Assembly (NCBI GenBank): GCA_964460115.1
Contig: CAYWPR010000026.1
Coordinates: 1 to 64,000, forward strand
Origin: JAEUJZ01 sp964460115
Lineage (GTDB): Bacteria > Myxococcota_A > Polyangia > Palsa-1104 > JAEUJZ01
DNA: 64,000 bases
Direction: 5' to 3'
The notes under the pieces were generated by a model. It ran no database searches and had not been told where the DNA came from. It saw nothing but the letters and a program-made list of their open reading frames with translations. A program made the position numbers and the translations under genes. Of this stretch, positions 51,297 through 60,114 are shown in pieces. Position 1 is the first letter of the stretch; every line of letters starts with the position of its first letter.

Positions 51297-51827
51297 TTGT
51301 CTAACTATCGAACCCTAATGGAGTATAAAGAGGATAAAAAGACATTTGGCCGGCAGCGCTTCTTGTCTGTTTACACCTCTCCCGTGCTATTGACGGCGAA
51401 TCCGGCGCTGGCCGAGGGAACTCCAAGCGCGGGCTTTTTGACGCGCCCCGAAACTACGCCGTCTTTGCGTTCTGGCGCTTCGCTTAAGAAGCATAGCTTC
51501 ATCGTCAGCGACGATTTCTTGGTGATTCCCGTTGTCAAGGCCGAAGGGCGTCCCTTTCCTGAGCGCATTGGCATCGGTCGAACCCGCGGCACCGACATTA
51601 CTCTGCTGGATCGAGATATTTCAAAATATCACGGCTATTTCACCGTCGTGAAGGATCAGTGGTTTTACACCGATGCCAACTCTAGCAATGGCTCTTTTCT
51701 TGAGGGAGAGCGTCTGCAGCCGATGGTGGCTATGCTGCTAGAAGACGGAACGCTGCTGGGGTTTGGCGCTCGGCGTCATTTGTTTCGAACCGCCGTCGGC
51801 TTCTGCGATTTTTTGGAAACTGCCTAA
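51297..51827 (+). CDS. FHA-domain protein with a TTG start
   Basis: 176 residues. A Ser/Thr/Pro-rich N-terminal region of about 65 residues is followed by one FHA domain: GIGRTRGTDITLLDRDISKYHGYF, then FYTDANSSNGSFLEGERL. The key Arg, Ser/His-like and Asn residues for phosphothreonine binding are in place. The TTG at 51297 has CGGAGG 7 bases upstream; the ATG at 51318 has none, so TTG is chosen. It is a likely phospho-readout partner of a Ser/Thr kinase. It lies divergently from the lipase and convergently with the large trypsin-STAND gene. Confidence 0.8.
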   Translation: MSNYRTLMEYKEDKKTFGRQRFLSVYTSPVLLTANPALAEGTPSAGFLTRPETTPSLRSGASLKKHSFIVSDDFLVIPVVKAEGRPFPERIGIGRTRGTDITLLDRDISKYHGYFTVVKDQWFYTDANSSNGSFLEGERLQPMVAMLLEDGTLLGFGARRHLFRTAVGFCDFLETA

Positions 51828-51840
51828 AAAAAAGGGTTAA

Positions 51841-51875
51841 GCGCCTGCCTTTGCGGCGCAGCTTTTTGGCTGCGC
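51841..51875. terminator. Overlapping hairpins between convergent genes
   Basis: GCGCAGC/GCTGCGC with a TTTTTG loop (51856-51875) overlaps a GCGCC/GGCGC stem (51841-51859). On the minus strand the second is followed by TTAACCCTTTTTTTT, a good tail for the STAND gene. Confidence 0.55.
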
Positions 51876-51886
51876 AGTGCCGCCGC

Positions 51887-54800
51887 TTACTGCGGGCAGA
51901 CTGACAAGGTCAACGGCACATGAAATCGTCGACGTTCGTCGGGAAATAAGTCGCGGCCGGCCAGTTTGCAGGCTTGCGCCACCCAGCCGGTTTGGCGGGC
52001 CAGCGGATCGGTGCTCCATACGCGCAAATTGTGATCGCGACCCACCGAGGCAAGCCAGCGTCCGTCGGCGGAAAATGCCACCCCGGTTGCCGCCGCGCTG
52101 TGTCCATAAAGACCAGAGGCCAGCGCCGTTGCCGTCGGCACATCCCACAATTGCAGGTGTCCATCTTCGCTGGCTGCGACCACCCAGTGACCATCCGGAC
52201 GAAAGGCCAGCGCCGCTGGTCGGCCGCGCGTTCCGTTCCAGGGAAATCCGATGGGCTGCCGATTGCTAGTCTCCCATTGCCGCACCGTTTGGTCTTCTCC
52301 GCCGGTTAAAAAGAAGCGACCGTCCGGTGAAAAGATGCAAGTGCTCAGCGACTGCTCGTGCGCAAAAAGCGGTTTTTCAAGCGGCAGACCCGTGCGCGCG
52401 TTCCACATTTGCAGCGTTCGATCCAGGCCCCCCGAAATCAAGAAAGCTCCATTTGGCGACCACGCGACGCAAGTGACGGGCCCATCGTGGCCCTGTAGTG
52501 CTTCGCCAAGGGGTTTTCCGTCGCTCGTGTTCCAGCGTCGGACTGTGTCGTCCCAACCGCCGCTTGCCAGCATTTTGCCATCTGCGGAAAAGGCCACGCT
52601 GCTTACTTCTTTGGTATGACCGCGCAGCGGCTCGCCAATGCGCGTTCCCTCCGGAATGCGCCACAATTGCAAAGTCTGATCATGGTTGGCCGAGACCAAG
52701 AACTGTCCGTCCGGGCTGAAAGCCAGGCTGCTGATGGTTCCATGAGGTCCGACAAGCGGTCGCGGCGTGGACAGGGCCAGCGTGGGGCCTAGGCCGCTCG
52801 TGCTTTGCACTTCAAAAAGCAGCAAAGTACTCGACTCGCCCCCGATGGCCAGATAGCGCCCGCTCGAACTAGTGGCCACGGCGGTAAGCGCGGTCGGGGC
52901 GACATAGCGGGCGATTTGCAGCGCCGGCTCGCCGCTTACAGCCAGATGCAAAGTCATGCCGTCTTCGTGGACCGATTGAATTTCGCTGCCATTTTCTGAA
53001 AAACCGACCTGAAGCGGCGCCGACTGACTGCCGCGCAGAAGCGGTCCCAGCGGACTTTGCGTCGTCAGATTCCACAATTGCAGGCTGCCGTCGCGCATCC
53101 CGGCGATAAGCAGCTTGCCGTCCGGAGAAAACTGAACCGCAACCACGCCCAGCGGATTGCCGTCGGTCCATTCGCTGCTGTCGAGGACCTCGAAAGCCTC
53201 GGCGCGGACGAGTTTGCCGATGGGCTGGCCATTTTCGACCCGCCACAGCCTGACGCTTTTGTCATCGCTGCCCGATGCCAAAATGCGGCCATCAAAAGAA
53301 AAGGCGACGGCTCGTACTTTGTTGTCGTGCCCTTCTAGCGGTCTGCTCACAGGCCGCCCACTTTGCGCATCGAAAAGCCGTACTTTGCTGTCTTGCCCGC
53401 CTAGCGCCTGGAGCTTGCCGTCCGGAGAAAGCGCTTTCTCGGCCGAGGCGGCACGTACCGAACGTTCTGCCGTCCGCACGATGCGCGACAGCCAGGGCAA
53501 GTGTTGCAGCGTTTCTAAAAGCGCACCTTGGGTATCCGGACCGCTATCGATGCGCTCTGCCGCGACCGCCAGAAGCAATGCCGAGTCCAGCGAACTGCCG
53601 ATTTGACTGCGCGCCTGTACGGCCAAATGGCGGCCGGTCGCAACTCGGGCCTTGGCGGCGGCGACCGCGGATTCATGCTGCGCTCGGCGGCGTTCGCGCA
53701 GCGCCCAGAGCGCTAAGCTGCCGCTGGCGCAAACCGCCACCGCCAGCACCGCAGTCACCGCCCGCCACAGCCGCGTCTGGGCCCGCGCCCGTTCGCGCAA
53801 AAGGGCCATTTCTTGTTCCGCTTCGCGTTTGAGCACGGCCTGCCGCTCGGCTTCCTGCTGCTCTTGCGCCTCCTGGCTGGCTCCGATGAGCGCCCGTACT
53901 TCGCCGCTCGAACCAAGCTCCTGCGCATCGGGACTTTTCAGCCAGTCGAGCGCTTCGCGGACCTCGACGGCATCTAGGAGCCCGCCGCCCTGCTGGCGCA
54001 GCCTTTGCCACTCGATGGCGTAGTCCTCGAGCCGGCGCCGGGTGCGCTCGGCCTGCCGCAGCTCGTCAATCCAGCTCGACAAACGCGGCCAGGCCAATAG
54101 CAGTACCTCATGTGCCAGGTCGATGAGCGGCGGACCTTCTGGGCCGCCCTGCGGCTGCATCGCCGAAAGGGAAGCCCCAACCTGGGCAACGGCCAGCGGC
54201 GCGCTGGCAGTCAACAGGCGTGCCTCGATCAGGCGGCGCATGACGTCATCAAACAATGCCGCGTCGTCTTCCGGCGCGCGCAGGGCCAAAAGCGCCTGCT
54301 GGCGCCGCGTATTGGCCCGTCCTTCGCCAAAGAGTACGAGGCGCAGAAAAATGCGGCGGGCCAGGCGGCGCTGCGCAATCGAAAGCTCCGCCAGCACCGA
54401 TTCGGCATGGGTGGCAATGGCCACGCCAAGTCCGCTGCGGTGCTTGCTGGCATTGCCGCCCCACACCGTGACGGTATCGCCCAGCGATTGATAAGCCGCC
54501 AGCGTCAGCCGCCGGCCGCTGCGCCGCCGCCACAGCAAAACCAGCGTTTCTTGCAGCAGCGGCAGCACCCCTGGTTCATCGGCAGCATCGGCCAAAAGGC
54601 GTTCTTGCAGCGCTAGTTCAAGCTGCACACCGACCCGCGCGGCGGGCTCGGCGATGGCGGCCAAAAGCGCTTGTCCACGCAGCGGCGCCACTTCCAGGCG
54701 CTGCCCGGGGTCCACCGGCCAAAGCTCGCTGCCCATCAGATCGGGAAAAAAATCGGCGCGCAGCCCCAGGATCAAAATACAGCGCGCATCGCTGCGCAGC

Positions 54801-55876
54801 GCTTGCAGGCGTTTGCAAAAAGCGTGTTGCTGCGCTCGCGGCGGATAGACAAACAGTTCTTCGAGCTGGTCGATAAAGAGCAGCACTCGCTGCTTTTTGG
54901 CGGCCGTCGTCGTTAACAGCTGGTCGTTTGGACCTAGCAGTTCATCGAGCGCGCGCACCGGATCGGTCCCCGGACGTAAGGTATGGGCGCAAAGTCCGGG
55001 CAATAGCTGCGCCAGCAAACCGGCCTGAACCAGCGACGATTTGCCAGAGCCCGAAGGTCCGATGACCAGCAAAAAGTGCTGCTTTTCCAGGTGACGCAGC
55101 AGAAAATCGATCTCGGCGTTGCGACCAAAAAATAAAGACGCTTGCTCGCGGGCAAATGCGACGAGGCCGGGGTAGGGACAGGGGCGATCGCGCAGAGATT
55201 TGGCAATGCTGAGGTTTGAAAGACGGGCAAGGCCTGCTCGAATCGTCGCAGTCGGACAAGCATAAAGCGTCCCTGCGACCGACTGCCCAGCCGCATCCAG
55301 CGTCGCCCAGCGCAAAAGCCCGGCAACGGCCCCATCGACAATCACCGGAGCTCCGGACAGACCGGAAACCGGCGCGCCGGCACCGGCGGCGGCTTCTTGT
55401 GAAAAAAGCTGCAGGGCGGCGCAGCCGTTGACGCTTCCGGACGTGCTGCGCACGACTCCGCCGACCTCGATTCCATCCGGCTTGGCATCGGGAAAGCCCA
55501 GACTGCGCCACGACACTTCACGCTGCTCGAGATCTTCGGCCAAAAGCTCTTCGAGCAAAAGCGGTTCGGCCAAGCCCGGAGGCAATGGCGTTAGCAGCCG
55601 CAAAAGCGCCCAATCGGCATGGGCGTCGGCGGCCTCGGGTATCCACTCTGCCGCACAAACGTGGTGGTGATTTGGACCTATAAAAGAAAGCTCGATGCCG
55701 AAGTAGGGCTCTATGGGAACGCTATGCCGATTGGCGACGACATGCAGGGCGGTCATCGCGAACTGTGCATCGATTAGAAACGCTGTGCCGCGCACGGGGC
55801 CATTTGGGCCCATCGCCGCCACGCAGGCCACGGCGGCCCGCCAGTCAGGCGCCGCCGGCCGTTCAGAGGGGACCAT
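51887..55876 (-). CDS. Trypsin-nSTAND-WD40 protein
   Basis: 1329 residues from ATG 55876. An N-terminal S1 trypsin-like domain (1-215) has the triad His45 (MTALHVV), Asp88 (ADWALLRL) and Ser174 (SGLSGAPVI, where the usual GDSGGP is GLSGAP). An nSTAND1 NTPase follows (about 232-640): PYPGLVAF, Walker A GPSGSGKSS (273-281), Walker B RVLLFIDQLEELF (330-342). A helical segment and one membrane helix (VTAVLAVAVCASGSLALWAL near 720-740) come next, then at least ten WD40 blades (GHDNKVRAVAFSFDGR, GHTKEVSSVAFSADGK, GHDGPVTCVAWSPNG). Similar protease-STAND fusions are predicted bacterial conflict or signalling effectors. It overlaps the metallophosphoesterase gene by 14 bases. Confidence 0.9.
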   Translation of the reverse strand: MVPSERPAAPDWRAAVACVAAMGPNGPVRGTAFLIDAQFAMTALHVVANRHSVPIEPYFGIELSFIGPNHHHVCAAEWIPEAADAHADWALLRLLTPLPPGLAEPLLLEELLAEDLEQREVSWRSLGFPDAKPDGIEVGGVVRSTSGSVNGCAALQLFSQEAAAGAGAPVSGLSGAPVIVDGAVAGLLRWATLDAAGQSVAGTLYACPTATIRAGLARLSNLSIAKSLRDRPCPYPGLVAFAREQASLFFGRNAEIDFLLRHLEKQHFLLVIGPSGSGKSSLVQAGLLAQLLPGLCAHTLRPGTDPVRALDELLGPNDQLLTTTAAKKQRVLLFIDQLEELFVYPPRAQQHAFCKRLQALRSDARCILILGLRADFFPDLMGSELWPVDPGQRLEVAPLRGQALLAAIAEPAARVGVQLELALQERLLADAADEPGVLPLLQETLVLLWRRRSGRRLTLAAYQSLGDTVTVWGGNASKHRSGLGVAIATHAESVLAELSIAQRRLARRIFLRLVLFGEGRANTRRQQALLALRAPEDDAALFDDVMRRLIEARLLTASAPLAVAQVGASLSAMQPQGGPEGPPLIDLAHEVLLLAWPRLSSWIDELRQAERTRRRLEDYAIEWQRLRQQGGGLLDAVEVREALDWLKSPDAQELGSSGEVRALIGASQEAQEQQEAERQAVLKREAEQEMALLRERARAQTRLWRAVTAVLAVAVCASGSLALWALRERRRAQHESAVAAAKARVATGRHLAVQARSQIGSSLDSALLLAVAAERIDSGPDTQGALLETLQHLPWLSRIVRTAERSVRAASAEKALSPDGKLQALGGQDSKVRLFDAQSGRPVSRPLEGHDNKVRAVAFSFDGRILASGSDDKSVRLWRVENGQPIGKLVRAEAFEVLDSSEWTDGNPLGVVAVQFSPDGKLLIAGMRDGSLQLWNLTTQSPLGPLLRGSQSAPLQVGFSENGSEIQSVHEDGMTLHLAVSGEPALQIARYVAPTALTAVATSSSGRYLAIGGESSTLLLFEVQSTSGLGPTLALSTPRPLVGPHGTISSLAFSPDGQFLVSANHDQTLQLWRIPEGTRIGEPLRGHTKEVSSVAFSADGKMLASGGWDDTVRRWNTSDGKPLGEALQGHDGPVTCVAWSPNGAFLISGGLDRTLQMWNARTGLPLEKPLFAHEQSLSTCIFSPDGRFFLTGGEDQTVRQWETSNRQPIGFPWNGTRGRPAALAFRPDGHWVVAASEDGHLQLWDVPTATALASGLYGHSAAATGVAFSADGRWLASVGRDHNLRVWSTDPLARQTGWVAQACKLAGRDLFPDERRRFHVPLTLSVCPQ

Positions 55877-57443
55877 GGCCGCTGCGATATTCCTCGACGC
55901 TGGCTTCGACCACGGTGTTTTCGCGCAAGATAAGCCGCGCATACGTCGGCCGCCGCCAGATCAGGTGCTCGACTCGGCGTGCGGCCAGATCAGAAAGCAT
56001 TTGCCGCAGCGCTCCGGTTGAGGTTTCGCTGTCGGCGGCAAAAATTTCATCGGGCACGCGAATTAAATCCGCCCAAGTTCCACTGTTTAGGTAGTGCCCC
56101 TTGGCGCCGGCTTTTTCCAGAGGAAGCGAGCGAGCTAGGTGAGTGTGGCCAAACACGACGTGCGAGAAGCCGCCTTGCGCGGTCAGTTCTGTCGCGGCTT
56201 TTAGGTAGGGGTCTTTTTCATTGCGATAGTCGATGGCGAAATAGCGCGGCTCACAAAACGCATGCAAAGCCGCGCGCAGCGCCGGAATGCGGGCGTCTAT
56301 CTCGGCAGTGCGCGAACCCAGAATCAGCCGTGCCAGGCCCATTGCGCCCTGCCAGGCGCCGCGGCTGGCGATGTCGCCGCGGCTGGCGATGTCGCCGCGG
56401 CTGGCCATATCGCCGCGGCTGGCGATGTCGCCGCGGCTGGCGATGTCGCCGCGATAAACCGTTGTCGTCGGGACGGATTGGGCCGGCTTATCCCCTTCTA
56501 GGCTGCGCAAAAAGGCCACGCCACCGCCAGGGCCTAGATTCAAATCGAGGTCCTGATCAAAAAGCGCACCGAGTGCCAGGTCATCATTGCCGCGGCTGCC
56601 GCCAAAATCATCGGAATGCGCCGCGATGTCGCCGCTGCGTTGCGGCAAGGCGGGGGTGCGCAGACCGTGGGCCCGCGCCGCAAGGGCCAGACGGGCCAGA
56701 CGTCCAGCATGCGCGCGGTAGCGTGGCTCTAGCGCCAGCAGCAAGGGAACGGCCGCTGTGGACTCGGGTTTCAGAAGGTCGATAAACGGGTATTCCTGCT
56801 TGATCGGATTCATCAGCTCGGCCACGAGCTGGCTGCCGATCGGAGGCGGCAGGCGCAGATCGGCCGGCACGGACTGCCGTCGCGATTGCAGGGCCCGCAA
56901 ACGGCGCAAAGCATCGTGATCGACGACATTCCAGGAATCGTAGCGGTTGCCGTGCTCAATCAGGGCGTTGCCGACGATATAGGCTTCGCCATCATATAAA
57001 AAGCGCAGCAGATACTCAGGAGGTGTGCCAAGCAACGCCGAAAGTTCGGCGCGGACCTCGGGAAAAGCCAGCTCGATGTCGTGATTGCCAAGGAGCAGCG
57101 TCAGCGTGTGTTTGGCATTCACGAAGCATCGCAAAGCGTCAAAAACCGACGAATTGCTTTTGGCGATTTGCCGAAATAGCTGGGCCGCCAGTTGCGGATC
57201 TTCCTTTAGCGCCGTAAACGCCGTGTCTTTAGACGGACGCTCGGCCAGAAAATCCACGAAGTCGCCGTTGATAATCAGCTCGCAACGCGGCGATTCGGCG
57301 GGTTTTTGCGCCAGCGCTGAAATGAATTCGGCTAGCACATCGGGCCGCGTGCACATGCGAAATCCACGCTGTCCGTCGGAACCAGGTTCGCCGCCGAGGT
57401 GTATATCGGAGACGACATAGACATGCTGAGTTGACATGCTCAT
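55863..57443 (-). CDS. Calcineurin-type metallophosphoesterase with RGDIAS repeats
   Basis: 526 residues from ATG 57443. The full metal-site set is present: DIHLGG, GDFVD, GNHDIEL, IEHGNRYD and GHTH. It thus hydrolyses a phosphoester; the substrate is unknown. Between motifs, near residues 325-360, five tandem RGDIAS hexapeptides form a flexible insert. No signal peptide or membrane helix is obvious, so it is probably cytoplasmic. Its stop lies inside the start of the trypsin-STAND gene, so the two are co-translated. The SppA fusion gene ends 115 bases upstream on the same strand. Confidence 0.88.
   Translation of the reverse strand: MSMSTQHVYVVSDIHLGGEPGSDGQRGFRMCTRPDVLAEFISALAQKPAESPRCELIINGDFVDFLAERPSKDTAFTALKEDPQLAAQLFRQIAKSNSSVFDALRCFVNAKHTLTLLLGNHDIELAFPEVRAELSALLGTPPEYLLRFLYDGEAYIVGNALIEHGNRYDSWNVVDHDALRRLRALQSRRQSVPADLRLPPPIGSQLVAELMNPIKQEYPFIDLLKPESTAAVPLLLALEPRYRAHAGRLARLALAARAHGLRTPALPQRSGDIAAHSDDFGGSRGNDDLALGALFDQDLDLNLGPGGGVAFLRSLEGDKPAQSVPTTTVYRGDIASRGDIASRGDMASRGDIASRGDIASRGAWQGAMGLARLILGSRTAEIDARIPALRAALHAFCEPRYFAIDYRNEKDPYLKAATELTAQGGFSHVVFGHTHLARSLPLEKAGAKGHYLNSGTWADLIRVPDEIFAADSETSTGALRQMLSDLAARRVEHLIWRRPTYARLILRENTVVEASVEEYRSGHGPL
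56361..56450 (-). repeat. Five tandem 18-bp repeats inside the phosphoesterase gene
   Basis: Unit GCGGCTGGCGATGTCGCC, five copies without spacer; copies 1, 2, 4 and 5 are identical and copy 3 has two changes (GCCATATCG), giving RGDMAS instead of RGDIAS. The length is a multiple of 3, so copy-number change keeps the frame. Confidence 0.9.
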
Positions 57444-57558
57444 GGCGATTAAGCAGCGAAGAGAAATTCGCGAAGCTTCCGCCAATCATATCGCGCAAAA
57501 AAGGTCTGGCGCTAGCTTGCGCTCCATGCGCGCAGAAGACGCGTCAAGGCGGCGCCGT

Positions 57559-60114
57559 TTAATCGGGAAGCTCTCCTTCAAGTCGCATAAGTGAATCGGA
57601 TTCCAGGAGCAAAAGCGCAAACGGCAACCCCGGCAATGCCTTGCTGGCCATGCGCAAAAGCTGCGACCAGTCCGCAGCGGATGAAGATGCATCGACCGGC
57701 GAGCGCACAAGATCCGGCGCCAAACCCAAGAGCTGGCTAAGCAAGCTAGGGGCTTTTTGCGGGTAATAGTAGATGGGGCTTTTTTCTGGCTGCGCCGGCA
57801 GCTCGGCGCGGTGCCGCGCTTCGACCACGGCATCCATGAACCCGCCGATGCGATCGACGAGCCGCAGCGCTTTTGCCTGCGCTCCGCTAAATACGCGGCC
57901 TTGGGCGCGCGCTTCGGCATCGCTGCGCGAAAAGCTGCGGCCTTGCATCACGGTTTCGACAAAGCGGTCATAGCCTTGGCGCAGATGCTCTAAAACCAGG
58001 GCGCGTTCCGCGTCGGTATAGGGACGAAATGGGCTTTCCAAATCGGCGTGGCTGCCGCGTTGCAGCGTCACCCGCCGCACCCCCAGCCAGTTTAGAAGCC
58101 CACTGGCATCGACTTTGCCGCCAAAGATTCCGATGGAGCCGGTAAGGGTCGAGGGACTGGCAAAGATTTGGCTGCACGGCGCGCTGAGGTAATACCCCCC
58201 TGAAGCGGCGACGTCGCCAAAGGAGCACAGGACCGGCTTTTGCCGGGCCAGAGCGGCAACCTGCCGGGCGAGCAGGTCGGAAGTAAAGGCCGAGCCGCCG
58301 GGGCTGCTCACGCGCAGCACCACGGCGCGAATGCGCGGGTCGCGCTCGATGTCCGAAAGCGCGGCCAAAAGCGTTTGGCCCCCGGCAAATTTCAGATCGC
58401 CCAGGGGCAGTTTGCGCGATTGCCCTTCGACCAGATCGCCGTCGATTTGCAGCACGGCGATTCCCGGGGGCGCATAACTTCTAGGATGCGCCGGTCGCGC
58501 GTCGAGCCCAGCCAAAGAAATCGCCCCGCCGAGCAAATTTTGCAGATGTTCTTCAAGTTCCGTCCCCGCAGCGATGCCGTCGATTAGCCGCGCATCCACC
58601 GCGGCCCGCGCCGTATACAAACCGTGTTCGACGAGTTTTTCCACTTGCGCCGGAGACAGTCGCCGGCCGCTGGCCACCGCGGCAATCAGCCGATCATATA
58701 AGTCGTCGATAAGCGCCTGCCGCTGCGCTCGTGCTGGCTCGGAAGGCTGACTGCGCGTCCACATCTCGGGCGAGGCTTTGTAGTCGCCGACGCGAATCAA
58801 GTCGGCGCGAATGCCAAGCCCTTCCAGCGCGTCTTTGACAAAGTAGCCGCTGTGCGCAATGCCGCCGAGGCGCACCGCTCCGATGGGGTCTAGGTACAGC
58901 CGCTCGGCCGCTGTGGCGATGTAGAATTCACGCTGCGACAGGTCCGCGCCGTAAAAGACCACGTGCTTGTGGACGGCGCGCAGGCGCAAAAACGCGGCGC
59001 GCAGCTCGTCGGCGACGCCCCAGCCGCCGGCCAGACCATTGGCGATAACCAGAATGCCGCTGGCTTGCGAGTCATCTTCCAGCGCCCGCAAGGCGGCCAA
59101 TAGATGCAGCAATGGCTCGCCGCTCGTGCTTTGATGGCTCAGCTCGATTTTATAAAGGTGGCGCGGTCCGGACCACAGGGCTTCATAGCGCTCAAAAGAA
59201 ATGCGCAATGCCGCGCTGCCCCCGTGCAGCGCCGCGGCAGGCTTGGCACCTCCGGCACCGCGGTTGCCAAATAGAACAAAGCCGCTGGCCCCGATATGGG
59301 CGAAGTTTAGCTCAAGCCCCATGCTGATGCGGTAGTCGAGCCCTTGGTTTTCGCGCAGCGCCAAGCTCGTATCAACACCTACGCTGATACCGCGCCACGG
59401 TCGCGCCCACAGCCGCAGCCGCGGCCAAAGATCGTGCGTAGTTTCGCCCAGGCGCAAGCCGGCGGCCAATTCCACGCGATGATCGCCAAGGGGCCGGGTG
59501 AGCAATTCCAGCTCGTAGCTGCGCTCGACGCCTAGGCCAGAAGGGCCGCTTGGTCGCGGAGCCGGCAGGTCGTGCAGCATGAGGCCGGCGGCAAAAAATC
59601 GCCCCCCAGTAAAACGGGCTCCCAGGCTAAGGGTGTTCATTCCGTCGTAGCCAGCAGGAGTGTTTGCGGCGAAAAGGTGCGCGTAGCCAAGGCCAATGGC
59701 CAACTGAGGAAGGAGGCGATAACCCAAAGCCAGCGTCAGTTTGCCAGCTAGGTCGGGCAGAAGTCCGCCGCCAGGTCGTAAAAATTCCAGACCGCCGCCA
59801 ATCGCGAAACGGCTTAAGTAGGGGGCCGGACGGGCCACATAAAGGCCGCTGCCACGTCCCAAAAAGGCCGCGCCGGCTGTAACATCGACCTCGGTGTGGC
59901 GCAGTCCAAAAAGCCAGTCGCGCGCCTCAGTAAGCGCCGCGGGATTTAGCACCACGGACCAAGGTTCGGCGCCATCAGCCGCGCCAAAGCCCGGTTGGGC
60001 CACCGAAGAAAGCGGCGAAACTTGCGCCCGCGGCGCGCCTGCCACCGCCAGCATGACGACACACAGGCCCCAGAAACTAGCCCGCCTATAACTTGCTGCA
60101 TGCGCCTTGTTCAT
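57559..60114 (-). CDS. Outer-membrane beta-barrel fused to SppA (S49) protease
   Basis: 851 residues with a signal peptide (LCVVMLAVAGAPRA). Residues 35-285 look like an outer-membrane beta-barrel of PorV/FadL-like type (LTLALGYRLLPQLAIGLGYAHL, RVELAAGLRLGETTHDL, ISMGLELNFAHIG). The remaining part is a two-domain SppA-like S49 protease with the catalytic Lys (RVGDYKASPEMW) in the first half and Ser in FGDVAASGGYYL in the second. SppA normally degrades signal peptides at the inner membrane. A barrel-tethered form would work at the outer membrane. Its start overlaps the kinase gene by 4 bases. Confidence 0.88.
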   Translation of the reverse strand: MNKAHAASYRRASFWGLCVVMLAVAGAPRAQVSPLSSVAQPGFGAADGAEPWSVVLNPAALTEARDWLFGLRHTEVDVTAGAAFLGRGSGLYVARPAPYLSRFAIGGGLEFLRPGGGLLPDLAGKLTLALGYRLLPQLAIGLGYAHLFAANTPAGYDGMNTLSLGARFTGGRFFAAGLMLHDLPAPRPSGPSGLGVERSYELELLTRPLGDHRVELAAGLRLGETTHDLWPRLRLWARPWRGISVGVDTSLALRENQGLDYRISMGLELNFAHIGASGFVLFGNRGAGGAKPAAALHGGSAALRISFERYEALWSGPRHLYKIELSHQSTSGEPLLHLLAALRALEDDSQASGILVIANGLAGGWGVADELRAAFLRLRAVHKHVVFYGADLSQREFYIATAAERLYLDPIGAVRLGGIAHSGYFVKDALEGLGIRADLIRVGDYKASPEMWTRSQPSEPARAQRQALIDDLYDRLIAAVASGRRLSPAQVEKLVEHGLYTARAAVDARLIDGIAAGTELEEHLQNLLGGAISLAGLDARPAHPRSYAPPGIAVLQIDGDLVEGQSRKLPLGDLKFAGGQTLLAALSDIERDPRIRAVVLRVSSPGGSAFTSDLLARQVAALARQKPVLCSFGDVAASGGYYLSAPCSQIFASPSTLTGSIGIFGGKVDASGLLNWLGVRRVTLQRGSHADLESPFRPYTDAERALVLEHLRQGYDRFVETVMQGRSFSRSDAEARAQGRVFSGAQAKALRLVDRIGGFMDAVVEARHRAELPAQPEKSPIYYYPQKAPSLLSQLLGLAPDLVRSPVDASSSAADWSQLLRMASKALPGLPFALLLLESDSLMRLEGELPD

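Noticed and set aside
56361..56450. Possible CRISPR-like array
   Set aside because: Units are contiguous 18-mers without spacers, inside a gene and in frame.
56361..56450. RGD repeats as integrin-binding signals
   Set aside because: The protein has no export signal; RGD is a by-product of the 18-bp unit.
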